DNA of 64,000 bases from Candidatus Poseidoniaceae archaeon (GCA_949372875.1 CASIAW010000009.1:34064-98063), one strand, 5' to 3'. Positions 25,398 to 34,577 are shown, counted from the stretch's first letter. Translations and numbers: made by a program. Notes: a model not told the origin generated them from the letters alone.

Positions 25398-25472
25398 GGA
25401 AAGAGGTAGCGCCTGCTCCTCTTCAATACTTGCGCTTCACTGTGCGATTTGAAATGGGTTGATGCGTTGCAA

Positions 25473-26438
25473 TCATACGTCTAAAACATATCCGAAAAGA
25501 AGCGGAGCGACGATGGTCGCATCACTTTCAATCACAAATTTAGGAGTATGTACGTCAAGTTTTCCCCAAGTAATCTTTTCATTCGGTGGAGCGCCTGAAT
25601 ATCCTCCGTATGAAGGTGAAGATTCACTGATTTGACAAAACCATCCCCATAAAGGGACTTCTCTCTTCAAATCTTGGTGCAATAAGGGGACCACGCAAAT
25701 TGGGAAATCTCCGGCAATCCCTCCACCGATTTGCAGAAAGGCCAAAGAATCGGTTTTAGATTCATACCATTGTGCTAAATGAATCATGTATTCGATTCCG
25801 TTTTTGATGACAGTAGAACGTATTTCTCCGTCAATACATCGAGCTGCAAAGATATTGCCAAGAGTCGAATCCTCCCATCCAGGAACAAATAACGGAAGAT
25901 TTACCTTCGCAGCAGCCAGCAACCAAGAATCCTCTGGATTTGCTTCATAGGTCTCTTCTAGAACATCGTTCTTCAACAAGTCATAGAAGAATTGGTGGGG
26001 TAGTTTAGACTCACCCGCATCATCAGTTTGTTTCCAAGATGAGAGCATATGATGTTCCACTTTACGGAATGCTTCGTGTTCTGGAATACAAATATCGGTC
26101 ACTCTGTTGAGGTTCTTCAGGAGTAATTCTGCATCGTCTTCTGCGGATAAATCTCTCCAGTTTTCAACAGATACATACGAGTTATGCGCTACGAGATTGA
26201 AGAGGTCTTCCTCGAGGTTTGCGCCCGTGCATGAGATTCCAGCAACGTGTCCTGCCCGAATCATCGGTGCGAGGCTTCGTCCTAATTCAGCGGTACTCAT
26301 TGCACCTGCAAGCGTGAGAAATATCTTGCCACCATCAGATAAAAATTGAGTCAACGATTGAGCTGCTCGAGCGAGTTCACCGGCATTGAAATGACGATAA
26401 TTCTGGTCGACGAACGCTCGAACAGACATGTCATTCAT
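25473..26438 (-). CDS. dys: Deoxyhypusine synthase
   Basis: Transfers the aminobutyl group of spermidine to a lysine of initiation factor aIF5A, the first step of hypusine formation. About 321 residues. NAD-binding and active-site segments are visible: LTLAGAMSTAELG, ISCTGANLEEDLFN, a GGGIAGDFPI turn and, near the end, ITWGKLDVHTPKFVIESDATIVAPLL, where the lysine of WGK matches the catalytic lysine of the human enzyme. An ATG at 26429 is the other possible start. It overlaps the stop of speD by a few bases, so the polyamine and hypusine steps are coupled. Only the frame from 26438 matches the family; a longer open frame reaches 26690 but runs over speD. Confidence 0.93.
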   Translation of the reverse strand: MNDMSVRAFVDQNYRHFNAGELARAAQSLTQFLSDGGKIFLTLAGAMSTAELGRSLAPMIRAGHVAGISCTGANLEEDLFNLVAHNSYVSVENWRDLSAEDDAELLLKNLNRVTDICIPEHEAFRKVEHHMLSSWKQTDDAGESKLPHQFFYDLLKNDVLEETYEANPEDSWLLAAAKVNLPLFVPGWEDSTLGNIFAARCIDGEIRSTVIKNGIEYMIHLAQWYESKTDSLAFLQIGGGIAGDFPICVVPLLHQDLKREVPLWGWFCQISESSPSYGGYSGAPPNEKITWGKLDVHTPKFVIESDATIVAPLLFGYVLDV

Positions 26439-26820
26439 CCTCGTGCAGGAAGCGGGGAACCAGTTGCCGCCGCTTGAGTGAAAGTGACGGAATATTCTGT
26501 AGAAGTTGATGATGAATGTCATCTGCAAGAGCCTCTGGGTCAGCATCTCCACAGGTGAAGCAGTCCAAAGCAAGCCATCCTTTTTGTGAATAACAGTGTG
26601 CAGTGACATGGCTTTCATCGAGCAGGACAACCGCCGCAAACCCAACTGGGGATTGCTGACCGTCGAATTGCTCAACGTGTGAATGGACATTCCGGGCTTT
26701 ACTTCGTTCCACCGCCTGTTCCAGTAGTTTCAGTATCCATTTTCCATCCTCGCTGTTTGGCGAGATGTATCCGGTATAATCAAGGAATACATGGGCTCCG
26801 TGTGCTTGAAAATCCGCCAT
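26431..26820 (-). CDS. speD: S-adenosylmethionine decarboxylase proenzyme
   Basis: Makes decarboxylated S-adenosylmethionine, the aminopropyl donor for spermidine. 129 residues, the short SpeH-type. Autocleavage serine Ser70 in LDESHVTAH gives the pyruvoyl group; His75 and Cys90 (DCFTCGD) occupy the positions of the proton donors of the Thermotoga enzyme. Lies between the agmatinase and deoxyhypusine synthase genes with 46 bp and an overlap respectively, so all three are probably one operon supplying spermidine for hypusine. Spermidine synthase and arginine decarboxylase are not in the window. Confidence 0.93.
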   Translation of the reverse strand: MADFQAHGAHVFLDYTGYISPNSEDGKWILKLLEQAVERSKARNVHSHVEQFDGQQSPVGFAAVVLLDESHVTAHCYSQKGWLALDCFTCGDADPEALADDIHHQLLQNIPSLSLKRRQLVPRFLHEDE

Positions 26821-26866
26821 TATTTTCCCTCCACTCCCTTCTCACACTGCTTCTTTTTTGAAAGTA

Positions 26867-28021
26867 TCATTTCACTTTCTTCTGTTGCTGGAAATAGTCC
26901 GAACTTTTGACTTCACGGTCTCTTCCTGTTTGACTGCCATGAACGTTCCATCGACCTTCTTTGCGAGCCTTGAGGTGAATCGCCATCGCCTTGGTAGCCA
27001 ACATTGCTGCGGTGAATTGAGTAAGAGGTGTATCTTCCTGCGCCACAATTTCGTTCACATCAACACTGATGACTGTAGCCTTCGGGGCCGAAAAGACCGC
27101 TTCGATGGTTTCAGTTGCCTGCCAAAAAGAAAGCCCACCTGGGACAGGAGTCCCAGTTGCTGGGACTAAACTACCATCTAATCCATCGATATCGATTGTC
27201 AAATGGACCGGTCCTTCGAGATTTCGAAGTGATTGCAAGCATGCAGCCCATGCCGCTTCTCCACTCGTTGGCGATTGAGTATCTCGAGCAAAAAAGGTCG
27301 TTATCCTCTCATCTTTTTCGATATATTCGGCTTCTTGTTTTGAATAAGCACGGATTCCAATTTGAAGAAGATGTCCTATGCCAAGGTCGAGTGAACGGCT
27401 TGCAGCACATGCATGAGAATATTCTTCACCATCCAGTTGGTCTCGCAAATCCGCATGAGCATCGATTTGAACAACTGTCAAGCGGTTCAATTCTCCGTTC
27501 ACTAAGGGATGATGTAGTGATGCACGAATGATGGGCGGCAGTATTCCATGTTCTCCACCAAGAATAACTGGAAAACAATCACCTGCATACCATGGAGTGA
27601 GGTATTCACACATATTATCCAACTGTTCGGCTAAGCTTTTTCCTTCACCGTCCCATTCGGGTGCAGTAAAAATGTCTGCTCCAGCAGGTAAGTCTTCACC
27701 AAGTGATGAATCGAATAATTCGACTTGCCCGCTTGCAATTATACAAGCAGCAGGCCCTTGGGCTGTACCTTGTCCATAGGATGTTGTGAGTTCATAGGGT
27801 AATTGTAAAACAACGATGTCGACTTTACTCCCCTTTTCAGGTAAGCCGAGAAAATTACCCTCCACGTAGACTTCGCTCACAACCTTGCCCTTGCACAGGT
27901 GTTTTTGAGGCTGTTGTTTGATGTTGTTTAAGGTGAGTCGCTGATTGGGCTGTATGTAGGGGGCCATCCGCGGCCTCCTTTTTTTGGGTGCTGGGGGGAC
28001 GAAATTGACTGACTTTTCCAT
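26867..28021 (-). CDS. speB: Agmatinase/ureohydrolase family enzyme
   Basis: Binuclear manganese ureohydrolase, most likely turning agmatine into putrescine and urea. 384 residues, about 70 longer than usual: an N-terminal, Pro/Lys-rich extension precedes the core. Metal-ligand motifs seen are GGEHG, VVQIDAHADLRD and TIDIDGLDGS, the last having Gly where most family members have Pro. Its place as first gene before speD and deoxyhypusine synthase supports agmatine rather than arginine as substrate. ATG codons at residues 1 and 19 are both possible; I keep the first. Confidence 0.87.
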   Translation of the reverse strand: MEKSVNFVPPAPKKRRPRMAPYIQPNQRLTLNNIKQQPQKHLCKGKVVSEVYVEGNFLGLPEKGSKVDIVVLQLPYELTTSYGQGTAQGPAACIIASGQVELFDSSLGEDLPAGADIFTAPEWDGEGKSLAEQLDNMCEYLTPWYAGDCFPVILGGEHGILPPIIRASLHHPLVNGELNRLTVVQIDAHADLRDQLDGEEYSHACAASRSLDLGIGHLLQIGIRAYSKQEAEYIEKDERITTFFARDTQSPTSGEAAWAACLQSLRNLEGPVHLTIDIDGLDGSLVPATGTPVPGGLSFWQATETIEAVFSAPKATVISVDVNEIVAQEDTPLTQFTAAMLATKAMAIHLKARKEGRWNVHGSQTGRDREVKSSDYFQQQKKVK

Positions 28022-28066
28022 ATTTCATGAAATATCATCGATGAGTCTATATGTGTCGGATGACAA

Positions 28067-28074
28067 TAATATAC
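28067..28074 (+). promoter_or_regulatory. TATA-like element upstream of the 141-residue conserved gene
   Basis: TAATATAC lies about 41-48 nt before the ATG at 28115, with a GGGGG ribosome-binding stretch 8 nt before the start codon. Position and sequence fit an archaeal TATA box with a short leader. Confidence 0.4.
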
Positions 28075-28114
28075 AGTGTCTGCGAAGTGATTTAGCGGCG
28101 ACGGGGGATTACAA

Positions 28115-28540
28115 ATGACAATGACATTATCAGAACTTACTCGAGCAATTCAACAACATATCGATTTGGATATGGATGACGAAGTCGCCCAAGGAATGGC
28201 AGAACACGCTCTTGGATTCTTCGGATTTTACAACCGAATCATTGACAATGCCTTGGAGCCTACCGACCGAAACTTGTTCTACATGTTCCAAGATTACGAT
28301 CTGCTCACCACAGAATCTGAAGAAACAACCCTTTGGGACGGTCGAGAGTGGAGAATTCACTATTGGAAATTCAAACCAGACCTCCGTGAGCGTGTCGAAG
28401 CATACATGCAACGAAATCTGGACCCAGAAGAAATTGATCCATTCGCGGATATCTACGGTGGTCAAACCAACATCAACTCAATTTGGACTCGTGAATCTGA
28501 AAGGGTTACCAATCCAAACGCATTTACATCTGATTGGTAA
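28115..28540 (+). CDS. Conserved archaeal small protein, DUF6015-like
   Basis: 141 residues, acidic and helical at the N-terminus (LTRAIQQHIDLDMDDEVAQGMAEHALGFFGF). It carries a highly patterned stretch NRIIDNALEPTDRNLFYMFQDYDLLTTESEETTLWDGREWRIHYWKF, which I associate with a small archaeal family of unknown function (DUF6015, from memory, not checked). The end is rich in Asn, Trp and Thr. It precedes the M14 peptidase gene on the same strand with 41 bp between them. No catalytic motif; possibly a regulator or adaptor. Confidence 0.7.
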   Translation: MTMTLSELTRAIQQHIDLDMDDEVAQGMAEHALGFFGFYNRIIDNALEPTDRNLFYMFQDYDLLTTESEETTLWDGREWRIHYWKFKPDLRERVEAYMQRNLDPEEIDPFADIYGGQTNINSIWTRESERVTNPNAFTSDW

Positions 28541-28581
28541 TCTACCCAAGCGTTTTTGATTGTAGCAGATTAGCGACAGCT

Positions 28582-29988
28582 ATGCGAGTAGCAGTCGGGC
28601 TCATTTTGTGCATGCTCCTTCCGCTTGTACCTCTCTCAAGCGCCTTACCGGACTCAGCCCAAGAAGAAATGTGGCCGGGTGACCCTGTCGATAACCACGT
28701 TCACATGACCTGGGCTGCAATGACGCTCGAAGTGAGCGGATGGGCAGATGATTATCCCGGAATTGTAGATTTGGCAGATGTGGGCAAATCTGAACTGGGG
28801 AAGTCCTTGTGGGTTGTTCGATTGTCTGATTGGTCAATGGAAACAAAGGCGGATGGAACTTCTAAAGAAATCATTTACATCGATGGTGGTCACCATGGTA
28901 ACGAATACTTAGGCACTGCTTTAGCTTGGTTGTCAGCAAAATGGTACATCAACGGATGGAATGAAGGTAATGAAGAAGCGATTCAAGTCTTGCAAAATTC
29001 AGAGGTTCACGTTCTTATCATGCTCAATCCAGATGGAAATGATATTGATACTCGATGGAACATCAATCAAGTCGACCTGAACAGAAATTACGACCATTAC
29101 TGGAATTCATGTCCGACCACGCAGCCGGGAAGCAGTGCATTTAGTGAATCTGAAACCGCAGCGAATTCGAATTACATGAACACAGAAGTTCCAGATGCAG
29201 ACCTCTATGTCACCATGCATACTGGTGTTTGGATTATGCTTTATCCGTGGGGCAAGTGGCCTGAACAGCCCCCTGATTGGGAATTATTTCACGGAATTCG
29301 AGAAGACGTTAACGGAGGAATCTCAGAGATTCCAATCCAGAACGCAAATCAGGGATTGTATCCAAACTGTGGCACAAGCAGAGACTACGGTTACGGTGTG
29401 ATGGGTTTCCCCACCTTTACGTTTGAAACTGATGACGAACAGTTTGTCCCAGGTTCTTTTGAGGCTCTCGAAGATCGATTAGGGGAAGAGATGGACGTTA
29501 TGAGATACCTCATCAACAACGTTTGGTATTGGCGTGCTCGCCTCGATGTTCAATCGATTACGGTCGATGCCGAGACACTCACGCTCGATGTTGTCAATGA
29601 TGGAATGGCGTCGACTGCGAACGCCAGTCTCGAATACATCAGCGAAAGCGGTGAAGTGGCATGGGCTTCTCCTTACTTCGAAGTGAATGCAACCAACAGT
29701 TCAACCCTCACATTCTCTGTTGACAAAGGCCTGTTTACCGGCGACGGTATGTGGAATCTCAATTACCAAAAGCGAGTGATTAATGCTGCTACTTGGGTGA
29801 ATGAAACTGTGGAAATCAATGCCAGTTTTATCGAAAACGATGAAGAGAGTTTCCTCATAGGTTATGGTTTGTTCAATCCAGTATCTGTCCTCGTGGCTAT
29901 TGTTGGCGTTGCTGCTTTTGCGAATGAGAAAGAAACTCGTCGTAAAGTCGATGATGATGATGAACGGAATGGTGCGAGCGAGAATTGA
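28582..29988 (+). CDS. Secreted M14-family zinc carboxypeptidase
   Basis: Cleaves C-terminal residues from peptides outside the cell. About 468 residues from the ATG at 28582, which starts a clean signal peptide (MRVAVGLILCMLLPLVPLSS ALP). Zinc ligands are in GGHHGNE (His and Glu) and VTMHTG (His); the arginine/substrate area DLNRNYDHYW and the catalytic glutamate in FTFETDDEQ are present. A beta-sandwich follows residue about 335 and a C-terminal hydrophobic helix (SVLVAIVGVAAF) anchors it, with a charged tail. Part of the set of extracellular proteases in this window. Confidence 0.9.
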   Translation: MRVAVGLILCMLLPLVPLSSALPDSAQEEMWPGDPVDNHVHMTWAAMTLEVSGWADDYPGIVDLADVGKSELGKSLWVVRLSDWSMETKADGTSKEIIYIDGGHHGNEYLGTALAWLSAKWYINGWNEGNEEAIQVLQNSEVHVLIMLNPDGNDIDTRWNINQVDLNRNYDHYWNSCPTTQPGSSAFSESETAANSNYMNTEVPDADLYVTMHTGVWIMLYPWGKWPEQPPDWELFHGIREDVNGGISEIPIQNANQGLYPNCGTSRDYGYGVMGFPTFTFETDDEQFVPGSFEALEDRLGEEMDVMRYLINNVWYWRARLDVQSITVDAETLTLDVVNDGMASTANASLEYISESGEVAWASPYFEVNATNSSTLTFSVDKGLFTGDGMWNLNYQKRVINAATWVNETVEINASFIENDEESFLIGYGLFNPVSVLVAIVGVAAFANEKETRRKVDDDDERNGASEN

Positions 29989-30023
29989 AGTGCAGAACAG
30001 CCTAGGCGAGTATAGGTGAACTC

Positions 30024-31517
30024 ATGAAAGTAAGCGTAAGCCCAGGCCACAACATTAACGGAACTCTAATTTTACCCCTCTTTGAAGGCTCGGAAGCAGT
30101 TCCAGAATCTCTTCAAGAAGGTCTTCATACCGCCCTCAAAGGCCAAATCAACCGTATTCTGTCTGAAGGTGATTTCAAAGCCAAATCAAAGACAACAATG
30201 TCGATTATTGGCGGTGAAGGTGGCAAAGCAATTTTGGTCGGTCTTGGTAAAGAAGACGATGTCGATATACACGCATACCGTAAAGCAGGTGCAGCAGTTA
30301 TTGCAAACCGAAAGAAAGTACACGGCACTGATTTGACCGCTACTTTCAGTGCCACCTCCATTGAATCAATGGGTTCATTTGCTGAAGGAATGTTGCTGCG
30401 TGATTATTCGTATGACCACTACAAGCAGCAAGATGAAGAAGACAAAGAAGCAGAACTCGATGTCCGCATCACGTGTGATGAAGGTCAAGAAGCAGAATTG
30501 AGTGATCTCATCACAATCCATGCCGGAGTTGCCTCAGGAGTTCACCTTTCTCGCGACCTGGGCAACTGTCCTCCAAACGACATGTATCCTGAAGCATTTG
30601 CAGATCAGGCATGGGAATGGGCAAAGCAATACGATAATGTCGAAGTGACCATCATCAACTACGACCAAGCAGTTAAAGCTGGAATGGGTGGTTTGGTTGC
30701 AGTCGGTATGGGCTCTGCTCGCAAACCATGCATGGTTATCTTCGAACTCAACAGAAAGGTTACTGGACGCTGTCCTCTCCTTGTTGGAAAAGGAATTACT
30801 TTCGACACCGGCGGTATTTCTCTCAAGCCAGGTGCCAATATGGATGAAATGAAATATGATATGGGTGGCTCTGCTACAGTTTTCGGAACTATGGAAGCAC
30901 TTGCTTCAACTGGACACGAAGGAAAGGTCGTTGCTATTACTTGCATGGCTGAAAACATGCCTTCTTCCAATGCACAACGCCCTGGAGATGTCATCAAAAC
31001 ACTCTCTGGAAAGACCATTGAAATACTCAACACCGATGCAGAAGGCCGACTTGTCCTCTCAGATGGTTTGTGGAAAGCTGGTGAATTCGACCCTGAATAT
31101 ATTATTGATTTTGCAACTCTAACTGGTGCTTGCGTTGTGGCTCTCGGTCACGAAGCAACTGGTTTGTGGTCAAATGACGATGATTTCCGAACACGTATCC
31201 ATGAAGCTGGAAACGCTGTCGGTGAACTCGCATGGCCTATGCCTCTTCTTCCTGCTTTTGAGAAAGAAATGACGAACTCTAAGATTGCAGATACCCGAAA
31301 TTTAGGAGCAGGTCGTTACGGTGGAGCAAACACAGCAGCAGCGTTCTTGAAGCAATTTGTTCCAAATCGAAATTATGAGAAAGACGGTGAACAAATCACT
31401 TGGGCTCATATGGACATCGCAGGAACATACTGGGGTGCAAAGACCAATTCAATGGTCGGTAATGGTGCAACAGGAATTCACGTCCGCACCATGTATCACC
31501 TTATCACCAACGGTTGA
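30024..31517 (+). CDS. pepA: Cytosolic leucyl aminopeptidase (M17)
   Basis: Cleaves N-terminal residues from peptides using two metal ions; 497 residues, no signal peptide, so cytoplasmic. The signature NTDAEGRLVLSDGL is complete, with VGKGITFDTGGISLKPGANMDEMKYDMGGS upstream containing the lysine and aspartate ligands. N-terminal domain of about 170 residues precedes the catalytic half, as in PepA hexamers. It fits as the last step of peptide use after the secreted M14 peptidase encoded 35 bp before it. The galactokinase-like gene starts 21 bp after it. Confidence 0.95.
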   Translation: MKVSVSPGHNINGTLILPLFEGSEAVPESLQEGLHTALKGQINRILSEGDFKAKSKTTMSIIGGEGGKAILVGLGKEDDVDIHAYRKAGAAVIANRKKVHGTDLTATFSATSIESMGSFAEGMLLRDYSYDHYKQQDEEDKEAELDVRITCDEGQEAELSDLITIHAGVASGVHLSRDLGNCPPNDMYPEAFADQAWEWAKQYDNVEVTIINYDQAVKAGMGGLVAVGMGSARKPCMVIFELNRKVTGRCPLLVGKGITFDTGGISLKPGANMDEMKYDMGGSATVFGTMEALASTGHEGKVVAITCMAENMPSSNAQRPGDVIKTLSGKTIEILNTDAEGRLVLSDGLWKAGEFDPEYIIDFATLTGACVVALGHEATGLWSNDDDFRTRIHEAGNAVGELAWPMPLLPAFEKEMTNSKIADTRNLGAGRYGGANTAAAFLKQFVPNRNYEKDGEQITWAHMDIAGTYWGAKTNSMVGNGATGIHVRTMYHLITNG

Positions 31518-31538
31518 AGCGATTACTGAGGCATACTC

Positions 31539-32372
31539 ATGCATCGCCGTGCAACACTTCCTGCACGTATCAATATACTTGGAGAGCATACCGACTATGC
31601 AGGTGGTCTCGCACTTCCATTTGCTATTGATTTGCGGTTAACACTTGATGCTTATTCTCAAGAAGAGAGTTATGATGGCGATTCGAAAATCCTCGAATTA
31701 TGGCGAGCAGCAGGTGGCTGGCCAGCGCGTTTGTCAGTCGAAAGTGAAATACCTATTGGAGTTGGAATGTCTTCATCAGCGGCTCTGTGCTTAGCAGTTG
31801 TATTGTGTGTAAACGGTCCAATGAATCTTCAAGAGGCTTGTTTAGAGGCACAACGAATCGAACATGAAGTTCTGAAAACACCTTGCGGTCTATTAGATCA
31901 GATGGCGATGATGTATGCAAAAGAAAAGTGTGCTACTTTAATTGATTTTTCAGACCACTCCGTTCAATCGGTCGTGTTACCTTCTGAGTGGATGTTTAAG
32001 TTAGTCGATTCAGGAATCCATCGTAACTTAAGCGAAGTTTCGTACCAGGGTTCGGTTGATGATACAACTCGAAAAGTCCATCTTGAATCTGAAAATCAAC
32101 GTGTTCTTTCCGCTTTGGGTGCATCTGCATCCTCACTCGGAAAATTACTCAATGCTTCCCATGCGTCCCTACAGTCGCTCGGAGTCAGCCTTTCTGAAAT
32201 TGACGAACGAGTCACAATCTTGCAAAATACACCTGGAGTTTTTGGGGCTCGGATGATGGGTGGCGGCTATGGTGGCATGATTTTGGTACTGGTAGAACAC
32301 TCTGAGGTGTTACCAAATCATCCTCTTTTTCAACCATCACAAGGTAGTTTCTTTGAGGAATTGCTCGAGTAA
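31539..32372 (+). CDS. galK: GHMP-family galactokinase, short form
   Basis: Phosphorylates galactose, or a related sugar, at C1. Seen: ARINILGEHTDYAGGLALPFAID (the galactokinase signature), the GHMP phosphate loop PIGVGMSSSAAL (about 69-80), the catalytic-aspartate segment CGLLDQMA and GARMMGGGYGGM near the C-terminus. At 277 residues it is about 70-110 shorter than typical GalK, mainly from compressed middle loops, yet no motif is missing. The last 36 bp overlap the convergent GH1-nucleotidyltransferase gene. A heptose kinase (HddA-like) activity is the main alternative. Confidence 0.8.
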   Translation: MHRRATLPARINILGEHTDYAGGLALPFAIDLRLTLDAYSQEESYDGDSKILELWRAAGGWPARLSVESEIPIGVGMSSSAALCLAVVLCVNGPMNLQEACLEAQRIEHEVLKTPCGLLDQMAMMYAKEKCATLIDFSDHSVQSVVLPSEWMFKLVDSGIHRNLSEVSYQGSVDDTTRKVHLESENQRVLSALGASASSLGKLLNASHASLQSLGVSLSEIDERVTILQNTPGVFGARMMGGGYGGMILVLVEHSEVLPNHPLFQPSQGSFFEELLE

Positions 32373-34370
32373 AGAGTGGCGTTCCGGCGTCCCCATATCC
32401 CAGAACTTTGTATTATCAAAGTGGACGACTGCTTTCCCCGAAAGAGCCGGATAGACCGTTTCTTCCCAACTCCATTTACCTTCTTTGCCATGTTCCAGAA
32501 GGGTTGTTTTCTCAACAACACTTGTTCCTGCTTCATATCCATTGAGGTCTTTGGAAACATTTGAATTTTTATTGTATTCGAGTAATTTCCCCTTTTCATG
32601 TTTGAGGTTCATCGAAGAGTGTGCTTCTGTGACGGTCATCGTCAAAGGAGATTTGGCTGAATCATGAAGTTCAATCAGAGAACTGTAGTCAATAGGGTGC
32701 AAATCATCACCCCACACGAGAAGAAAGCGCTCCTCGAGTAGATGTCGTGCATTCCACAGTGCGCCTCCAGTTCCTAGAGGTTCCGATTCTTGATGGAAAG
32801 TAAGTGCCATACCTGGATGTGTAATTCCTTCGAACTGTTCACCAAGGTGGCCTGTGAGCACTAAAGCATGCATGCATCCTTGCGCCTGTGCCCAGTCAAG
32901 GATATGGTGTATCATTGGTTTACCATTTACTTTCACCAGTGACTTTGGAGTCTTCTCTGCCATTTCCCCTAATCGGGTGCCTAGACCACCAGCCATAATC
33001 ACAAGTTGTGGCGACGTATGAGATTTTACGATTGCAGCGTATTCCTTACCGCTTTCTTTGAGCGTTCTCTCTTTGTTTTCAAAGTTGACATGATACAGAC
33101 CAAAGCGTTGTTCATAACCTTCAGCCCACTCAAAATTATCCATTAAACTCCAGTGGTAAAATCCTCGCACATCTATTCCGTCTGCGATCGCTTCTGCAGT
33201 GATGAGCAGATGTCTTCGGATATGCTCAGGGCGCATATCATCGTCATCATCGGCCACTCCATTTTCAGTGACGATAATCGGAATCTTGAGGTCTGTGACC
33301 ATATCAAAAGACCGACGAAGACCTTCAGCATACATCGGATATCGGAAATCGGTTCTCTGCTCCCACGGTCGAATCAATGGATCGATTTCGACTTTTGTTG
33401 GCATGAAAGGTGTTGTCAAGAGGTGAGTATAGTAGTTAACTCCTATGAAATCACTACTGCCTTGAAGTCCTTCAATCCGCTTTGAAAAGAGGGCAGACGG
33501 TGGTTTGAATTTTCCAGTTCTCAGCGCTTTTAACCAGCATTGATTGAACATGCCATCGAGAAGTTTAGCTTGTATCCAGTGAAGAGGGTTCCACCTTCGA
33601 TACGGATCAAAAATATTGATGTTCTTTACCAATCCAATTTGGCATTTCTCTCCATTTTTCATTGCTTTCAAGGCCCGATAACATTGTGCATGAGCCCGCA
33701 TTAAGTTGAGTGCGACTTTTCGAACTCTTTTGAACGAGCGAACGCCGGGTGGGAATTCACCGAGAACATACCCCATTGTCGCATAGACTGCTGGTTCATT
33801 GATTGTACACCACCATTCAACACGGTCACTCAAATGCTCAAACATTTTGGAACAAAAGGTAATCCAGTGTTGAATATTTTGTTCTTCTTCAAAGCCACCT
33901 TGTTCATCCCACCAGAGAGGTTGAGTGAAGTGGTGTAATGTGGCCATTGGTTGTATGCCTTGAGCCAGTAATTCGTCAACTAAATCGGAATACCACTGAA
34001 TTGCTTTCATATCCCATTGGCCAGATTGTGGCTCAACTCGTGACCATTCAATTGAAAATCTGTAATGTGACACTCCGAGTTCTTTGATGAGTGTAACATC
34101 TTCTTCTCTCCGATTCCAATGGTCACATGCCTCGCCGCTCAATTGTTGGCTTTTCGAACGTGGTTCAAATGCAGACCAATTATTGGTATTCCCTCCTTCA
34201 ATCTGATGTGAAGCAGTCGCTACACCCCACATGAACTCTTTGGGAAATGCACTCCCGTCTTTCAGTGAACTGTAATCAACAGTATCCCACTGGCGGTGTT
34301 CTTCAGTCCACACATGCTTTCCAATGATGGAATAGACATGAGGGTTTTGTTCACGACATGAGTTGAGCAA
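32337..34370 (-). CDS. GH1 beta-glycosidase fused to a sugar-1-phosphate nucleotidyltransferase
   Basis: 677 residues, two enzymes in one chain. Residues about 40-450 are a glycoside hydrolase family 1 barrel with acid/base Glu192 (TINEP) and nucleophile Glu369 (VTENG). From about residue 454 a complete nucleotidyltransferase begins: LVIMAGGLGTRLGEM, TPKSLVKVNGKPM, EPLGTGGALWNA and LVWGDDL, in the HddC/RmlA style. The frame is continuous across the junction near DNA 33014, so this is not an assembly of two genes with a missing stop as far as one can tell. No signal peptide, so cytoplasmic. Overlaps the short galactokinase gene tail to tail, which could supply the sugar-1-phosphate used by the C-terminal domain. 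About 95 residues could be lost if translation began at an internal ATG. Confidence 0.85.
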   Translation of the reverse strand: MLNSCREQNPHVYSIIGKHVWTEEHRQWDTVDYSSLKDGSAFPKEFMWGVATASHQIEGGNTNNWSAFEPRSKSQQLSGEACDHWNRREEDVTLIKELGVSHYRFSIEWSRVEPQSGQWDMKAIQWYSDLVDELLAQGIQPMATLHHFTQPLWWDEQGGFEEEQNIQHWITFCSKMFEHLSDRVEWWCTINEPAVYATMGYVLGEFPPGVRSFKRVRKVALNLMRAHAQCYRALKAMKNGEKCQIGLVKNINIFDPYRRWNPLHWIQAKLLDGMFNQCWLKALRTGKFKPPSALFSKRIEGLQGSSDFIGVNYYTHLLTTPFMPTKVEIDPLIRPWEQRTDFRYPMYAEGLRRSFDMVTDLKIPIIVTENGVADDDDDMRPEHIRRHLLITAEAIADGIDVRGFYHWSLMDNFEWAEGYEQRFGLYHVNFENKERTLKESGKEYAAIVKSHTSPQLVIMAGGLGTRLGEMAEKTPKSLVKVNGKPMIHHILDWAQAQGCMHALVLTGHLGEQFEGITHPGMALTFHQESEPLGTGGALWNARHLLEERFLLVWGDDLHPIDYSSLIELHDSAKSPLTMTVTEAHSSMNLKHEKGKLLEYNKNSNVSKDLNGYEAGTSVVEKTTLLEHGKEGKWSWEETVYPALSGKAVVHFDNTKFWDMGTPERHSLLEQFLKETTL

Positions 34371-34386
34371 AGCACATGCATCAAGG

Positions 34387-34457
34387 TGCGGATAGCGGGA
34401 GTCGAACCCGCGACAAGAGGTTGGAAACCTCCTATGTTACCACTACACCATATCCGC
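34387..34457 (-). tRNA. tRNA-Gly (UCC)
   Basis: 71 nt on the minus strand: acceptor GCGGATA/TATCCGC, anticodon stem GGAGG/CCTCT (one G-U) with loop TTTCCAA (anticodon UCC), T arm GCGGG-TTCGACT-CCCGC, discriminator A, no encoded CCA and no intron. Second glycine tRNA in the window after the GCC species at 22171-22242. Confidence 0.93.
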
Positions 34458-34523
34458 ATGATGTGATTATTTGTCCGAGAAGCCTCTCCTCTTTGAGTGA
34501 ATCGGTCTTTCAATTACCAATTA

Positions 34524-34577
34524 GCGAGAAGGCGGAGCAGAGGGTGGAACTCTTCCACCAACGCCAGATGCCTGTCG
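34524..34577 (-). pseudogene. Relic of the lost C-terminal tail of the first subtilase
   Basis: Directly after the TAA of the first subtilase the same frame continues for 18 codons (RQASGVGGRVPPSAPPSR) to another stop. It aligns with the live tail of the second subtilase (RQAFGVDGRVPPPPPP...). The stop itself is TAA where the paralogue has TTA, a single base change. So the tail was lost recently by a nonsense mutation. Confidence 0.8.

Noticed and set aside
26439..26690. N-terminal extension of the deoxyhypusine synthase frame over speD
   Set aside because: The extension lies antisense-free but out of frame within speD and has no similarity to the enzyme; the start is placed at 26438.
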